A stretch of DNA of 6,277 nt, from the NCBI GenBank assembly GCA_031273705.1, contig JAISRJ010000026.1, forward strand, positions 1-6,277. Reading direction: 5' to 3'. Shown here piece by piece: positions 5,985 through 6,277 of this stretch. The first letter of the stretch is position 1. Each line of letters begins with the position of its first letter. Source of the stretch: Clostridiales bacterium (GTDB lineage: Bacteria; Bacillota; Clostridia; Lachnospirales; WQUN01). Position numbers and translations under genes: made by a program. The notes under the pieces are model-generated. The model saw nothing but the letters and a program-made list of their open reading frames with translations, made no database searches and was not told the DNA's origin.

Positions 5985-6006
5985 ATGTAATCAGTTACAT
6001 AGTTAT
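5979..6006. promoter_or_regulatory. LacI/CcpA-type operator (28-bp near-perfect palindrome)
   Basis: The core ATGTAATCAGTTACAT (5985-6000) has 6-bp perfect arms, ATGTAA and TTACAT. Outside them ATAAC (5979-5983) pairs with GTTAT (6002-6006) past one A-A mismatch, so 11 of 12 arm pairs match around a 4-base centre. TGTAATCAGTTACA fits the LacI-family/cre pattern TGWNANCGNTNWCA except for A in place of the central G. Its place beside the start of a LacI-family gene suggests that it is this regulator's own operator; a CcpA cre is the alternative. Confidence 0.65.
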
Positions 6007-6019
6007 TGCAGTCAGAGAC

Positions 6020-6039
6020 CCCGCGCCTTTAGGCGTGGG
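6020..6039. terminator. GC-rich 8-bp hairpin after the glycosidase gene
   Basis: CCCGCGCC (6020-6027), loop TTTA, GGCGTGGG (6032-6039): seven Watson-Crick pairs and one G-T pair. On the - strand it lies 34 bases past the glycosidase stop and could be its terminator, but the following bases (TCTCTGACT) are a poor U-tract. An alternative is discussed in the findings: hairpins of the form GCC-TTTA-GGC are common at ends of IS200/IS605-type elements. Confidence 0.4.
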
Positions 6040-6073
6040 CTGGCTATTGCTAGGCTTGCAACTTCTAAGTGAA

Positions 6074-6277
6074 TCAGATGTATCGATGCAGGTTCTCCAT
6101 CTTTACAACAAAGCCGGCATTATCAGGAAAGCCCGGGGCGTGTGAGTCTTCTCCGTCCCAGCCTGCCGCCATCATTGCCGCCGCCCATAACATCCCGCCG
6201 TTACCCGGCAGATACAGGGGCAAATCTGATTTGTCTCCCTGTTTGTTGTGACCATTCGGCAGATAGGTGTTTTTGGG
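6074..6277 (-). CDS. Probable glycoside hydrolase, C-terminal 67 residues (5' part outside window)
   Basis: Read on the - strand, the frame from 6277 is open to the TGA at 6076-6074. No start codon is needed because the gene continues past the right edge. The visible C-terminus contains LYLPGNGGMLWAAAMMAAGWDG, then HAPGFPDNAGFVVKMENLHRYI at the very end. I associate an LPGNGGLLwAvAMMaAGWDG...PGFP...W.v.wEgL ending with bacterial six-hairpin (alpha/alpha barrel) glycosidase-like proteins. That memory-based match is the only family evidence, and catalytic residues would lie outside the window. The protein character is strong: Gly/Ala/Trp/Met patterning and no stop over 67 codons. It lies upstream of, and in the same direction as, the LacI-family gene, with 158 bp between them, which suggests a regulated carbohydrate locus. 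Confidence 0.75.
   Translation of the reverse strand, partial: PKNTYLPNGHNKQGDKSDLPLYLPGNGGMLWAAAMMAAGWDGEDSHAPGFPDNAGFVVKMENLHRYI

Noticed and set aside
6069..6251. 60-codon + strand frame at the right edge
   Set aside because: It is antisense to the glycosidase C-terminus, which has a far more protein-like sequence. It remained tempting because a + strand promoter candidate lies upstream at 5952-5980.
1..6277. CRISPR array, tRNA or rRNA genes
   Set aside because: No regularly spaced repeats were seen, and no cloverleaf or rRNA-like segments were recognised on either strand.

Overview
The window most resembles chromosomal DNA of a Gram-positive anaerobe, probably Clostridia. The reasons are purine-rich Shine-Dalgarno sites (AAGGAG, GGAGG), moderate to low GC, a GAPDH whose sequence style recalls Lachnospiraceae and Bacteroides type enzymes, and a LacI/CcpA-type regulator with a cre-like operator. 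The taxon is an inference from memory of families, not from a search.

Left part (1-3357, + strand): three genes that read as one operon. They are the 3' portion of an unrecognised helical protein (cut by the left edge), a 618-residue protein of unknown function with an anti-sigma-like Cys/His element at its N-terminus, and a 234-residue Nudix hydrolase of the ADP-ribose/nucleoside-diphosphate type. The last two are 11 bp apart and surely co-transcribed. This is the least explained part of the window and the best candidate for an undescribed system, but the sequence alone gives no function beyond Nudix hydrolysis.

Middle (3358-4832): a gene-poor stretch of about 300 bp with a long perfect hairpin and a 17-bp tandem duplication spanning the stop codon of gap. 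Next comes gap itself (- strand, NAD-dependent glyceraldehyde-3-phosphate dehydrogenase, glycolysis). Its leader has two promoter candidates and an 18-bp TTG-N12-CAA palindrome resembling a Rex (NADH/NAD+ sensing) operator.

Right part (4833-6277, - strand): a LacI-family transcriptional regulator preceded by a promoter region that contains a near-perfect 28-bp palindrome with a LacI/CcpA-like core. Upstream of it is the last 67 residues of a probable glycoside hydrolase, open at the right edge. A GC-rich hairpin lies between them. Together this looks like a glycoside-utilisation locus with its own local repressor, adjoining the housekeeping gap gene.
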